A program made the position numbers and the translations under genes. From the NCBI GenBank assembly GCA_013396635.1, contig WBMW01005156.1:77165-141164 (forward strand): a stretch of 64,000 nt of DNA, given 5' to 3'. Origin of the DNA: Penelope pileata (taxonomy: Eukaryota > Chordata > Aves > Galliformes > Cracidae). The notes beneath the pieces are model-generated. The model was given only the letters and a program-made list of their open reading frames with translations. It had not been told where the DNA came from and searched no databases. Below, piece by piece: positions 61,141 to 64,000 of this stretch (position 1 is its first letter; each line of letters begins with the position of its first letter).

Positions 61141-63456
61141 AAGCTGGTATGTTAGAAGGATGGTTTGTTTGTTTTGTTGTTGAGAACCTCTATTAGGTTC
61201 CCTTTCTTTTTTGATTTTTATGTGTCAGTTAAGCTAAAGTGACTTTGTTCTGATAAGTTCAATTTATGATGCCCAGTATCTCTTTCTTCCAGGTTTTCCT
61301 TCTTTCCCGTGCACAAATTCCTCTGCAAGACACAGAAGTACTGAAATGACACTGGTCTGTATGCATGTTCAAGGCAGAATTCAGCCTTGGAATCATTAAG
61401 AAAAACAGTAAGTTGAATCAATAGCTTCAGCAAAAAAAGTTTACATTCAGAAAAGCATACATATGTTCTCCTTTTTACCCCTGATCTATATCTAGCAGTA
61501 GCAATTGTAAAGGGGGAGAGGGGAGGAAAAATCCTATTGGCTCACTTTGATTGTAAAATCATTTATAAAGATAGTGACATGTACAGAAATTCAATTAAAT
61601 TTTACTGTATGAAAAGTTTGAAGTGTCTCATTTATTCTGTTTAGATCATCTGGTCTAAGAATTTATGGTGACATGCTAGATTTGAAAAGGATGCATTTTT
61701 AATTCCTTTCAAGTTCAAATTACTCTTACTCCTTACCTTAACTTTGAAAGGACTTTATTCTAAAACACAAAATTCATTTTTCTTCATTCTTTCTGTAGTG
61801 GGAATGGAAGGGGAGATGTTGGGTTTCAAATTACAGAAAACATTTGCTGTTCAAGGCTGTCAGAGAAACAGAACAAAAAATTTACGCTCTTTGTACAAAG
61901 ATTTGTAAGCTATGTGGAACAGTCATGTTCTGAACAGTCATGCCAGATAAAAAAAAAAAAGTCTATATATAAATGAATTTCATTATAACTTCTGTTTAAA
62001 AAAATAATTAGTAAATTCTCTTAGTTTGGAATATTCTGTTTGGAATAAAATTCTATTTATAACTTTGTTATAAGGAATTAGTAGCATTAGGAAAAATTAT
62101 CATATAAATTAATGTCATAACTAAATTTACTTGCTATAACTGCAATATTGGATTAACCGGCACAATTGCAATGACAGCTCCACATGACAATCTAATTTTG
62201 ATTTTCCTTGTCTTTATGTCCAGCTTGTCCTCTTATTTCCCTGTCCTTATTGTCCAACTATACAAACATATCCAAAAGTATACAGAAAACCACATTGGTT
62301 CTTCGTAATGAAAATGACTCAACAACTTTTTATCTGTTGAAGAAAAGAGAGGTTATCCTATCAGTGGTCTGTATAATTTTGTTCTGAAGGTAAAAATTAT
62401 TAATAAAAAATGATTGGTTTTTTATAGGCATTAAGATAGTCCTTTAGTATTTGATAGCTGACTATTCTTCATTTATCCTCTTCTGTACCATAAGCCCTGC
62501 AAGTTTAACACACTATAACAGAGTAATACTATATAAAAATAGTAACCACTATTACTCATAACTGTGGCAACATGGTGCTGCCACACAGTGTCTTGTATTA
62601 ACAAACATTCTCTTAAGGTCAAAAGAATTATAAATTTCACCCGAAACAGTGAACATGCAAATTACACACAATGAAATTATTTCTAAAACGGATGCTTATG
62701 AGGTCAACACTGACAGAAACTATAATGTTTTACTGCTCCTAAACATCTACTAACCTTCTAACAAGCCCAAGCAAAAGCTTAGAATCAGGCACTACAGTTC
62801 ACAAACACTAATTTACTTCAGCTATTTCACACTAATAACCAAGTTTGAAAATGAGTCAAACAGAAATGGAATACTGAACAATTAAGATTCTCCCCATAAG
62901 CCCATCTCTATCATTTTATTAAAGGCAACTGGGAAAACCCATACTGAATAACTAATTCAAAATTATATTTGTAGAAAACAAATTAATGTAATAATTTTCT
63001 TTCTGAAATTAATTTAAATCTCTGTGGATGCTCCAGCAAATTTACTCTTCACTATGCATACAAAAAGTTATGAAAAGCCTTACTACACTGCTTTAGGCAC
63101 ATATTCATTGTCTCATTGTTGACTGTAATGGCTATTCCCATCCAGCAGACTTGCCTTAAAGCAAATATATTTTTGCTCCCACATTTATATCAGAAATTCT
63201 GAATATTGCTCTGCTGTCTTGCTAGACTATAAAATGAGATGATTTCTAAGCCTAATTAACGAGCATGTGTAAATCATATATGAAGTTCCAGTTTTGTATC
63301 TTTTATAGTCTTTTCCAATTTCATCCAATGAAATGTCTGGCTGCCTACATCTTTTACTTTCTCCTGTTCTTCAGGACTAAATCTTTCCATCCTTTGTTCT
63401 AAGATGTAAAAGAAGATGCATTAGTCTCAGCAACAAATAAGCTGGGAAAGACATTA
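61141..63456. other. AT-rich gene-free DNA
   Basis: No gene or recognised element. A TTTGTTTGTTTTGTTGTT tract follows the CR1 tail at 61166-61181. There are A-runs near 61950. Confidence 0.6.
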
Positions 63457-63504
63457 TAGAATCATAGAATGGTTCAGGTTGGAAGGGACCTTAGGGATCA
63501 TCTT
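63457..63504 (-). mobile_element. Very short CR1 stub, antisense
   Basis: The plus strand TAGAATCATAGAATGGTTCA, then GGTTGGAAGGGACCTTAGGGATCATCTT, is the reverse complement of the CR1 terminal 48 bp (octamers plus the last 3' UTR block). Homology stops at the start of the TTAA tract, so this insertion was truncated to less than 50 bp. Confidence 0.9.
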
Positions 63505-63550
63505 GCATTAATTAATTAACTAATTAATTAATTAACTAATTAATTAATGC
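63505..63550. repeat. 46-bp near-perfect TTAA palindrome
   Basis: The block starts GCATTAATTAATTAAC and ends with the complementary ACTAATTAATTAATGC. The full 46 bp equals its reverse complement except at two AC/GT pairs (four positions). It consists of (TTAA)n with two symmetrically placed AAC interruptions, bounded by GC on both sides. Confidence 0.9.
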
Positions 63551-64000
63551 AAATCTTTGAAGAAAAATAGTGGATGTCAAAAATATTTTTCATATTTAAG
63601 TAAGGAGAGGAAATGCATTTTTTCTCTGGTTACTCTTCTGAGTTCTGTCCAGCTGGCTATAATGCAGCCTAAGAGTAGATAGTGCTTTACAAGAACATGC
63701 ATTACTCTGTGGTCTACATGCAGCCATGTATCACTAACACATTATTTAATCAACTCTGACAGCTATTTAACTTCTAACCTGACATTTACATAAAACTCTT
63801 GTAAGCTAGTGTCTTGAACTTGTGTCTCCAGATCCTTCAAAAAAAAAAAAAAAATCTAAGCAATAAGTGGAAAAACTCATTCTTTTCAAAGGCTTACTGC
63901 GTGTTGTATTATGTGTTTCAAAGGCTTTCATCTACTCACAAAAGGGAATGAGCTATTAAAAATAGCTGTTCTATGGATGAAAAAGACACAGATGACGCAA
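63551..64000. other. AT-rich DNA to window end
   Basis: Nothing recognised apart from an A16 run at 63839-63854. Confidence 0.6.

Noticed and set aside
1..64000. CRISPR arrays, bacterial operons, rRNA genes or functional tRNA genes
   Set aside because: No regularly spaced repeats of that kind, no bacterial gene organisation and no intact cloverleaf. The only tRNA-like sequences are decayed SINE heads.
1..64000. Endogenous retrovirus or intact LTR
   Set aside because: I looked for paired LTRs with TG..CA ends, a primer-binding site and gag/pol-like frames and saw none. All RT similarity is of the CR1 type.

Overview
This window reads as non-coding avian nuclear DNA, probably from a gamefowl-like bird. 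The reasons are the abundance of CR1 LINE fragments with their typical ATTCTATG-like 3' tails, two internally deleted mariner elements resembling chicken Galluhop/Mariner1_GG, and faint MIR/tRNA-type SINE relics in an AT-rich background. The species is an inference. I find no cellular protein-coding gene. Every long open frame with recognisable protein similarity belongs to a transposable element. The remaining frames (at most 144 codons) match no family I know.

Layout. 1-84 is the tail of a CR1. 85-16064 is AT-rich intergenic or intronic DNA. It holds a GC-richer patch with two CCAAT boxes (about 1.1-1.4 kb), an AT-palindromic tract (8.4 kb), a purine tract (10.7 kb), a MIR relic (12.05 kb), a 19-bp minisatellite (13.03 kb) and one exon-like 36-mer on the minus strand (14.70 kb). 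16065-19256 is a transposon cluster: a minus-strand CR1 with a long open RT fragment, a minus-strand mariner, then a plus-strand CR1 with another long RT fragment. 20.8-21.1 kb is an old tRNA-derived SINE with fold-back structure. 28.27 kb is another MIR relic and 32.2-32.5 kb an old CR1. 35.15-35.71 kb is a second mariner, inverted relative to the first. 36-57 kb is mostly plain AT-rich DNA with small repeats, a SINE head and a few exon-like segments. 57-61 kb holds three plus-strand CR1 copies of different ages, one very decayed. At 63.46 kb a 48-bp CR1 stub abuts a near-perfect TTAA palindrome.

How the parts work together: there is no operon, pathway or gene cluster. The history is retrotransposition by CR1 (copies of at least three age classes, all 5'-truncated), cut-and-paste insertion of non-autonomous mariners, and microsatellite growth. 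The exon-like segments (14.70, 40.24 and 42.39 kb) have good splice consensus. Chance matches of similar quality also occur in this window, so they are leads only. I saw no convincing undescribed system.
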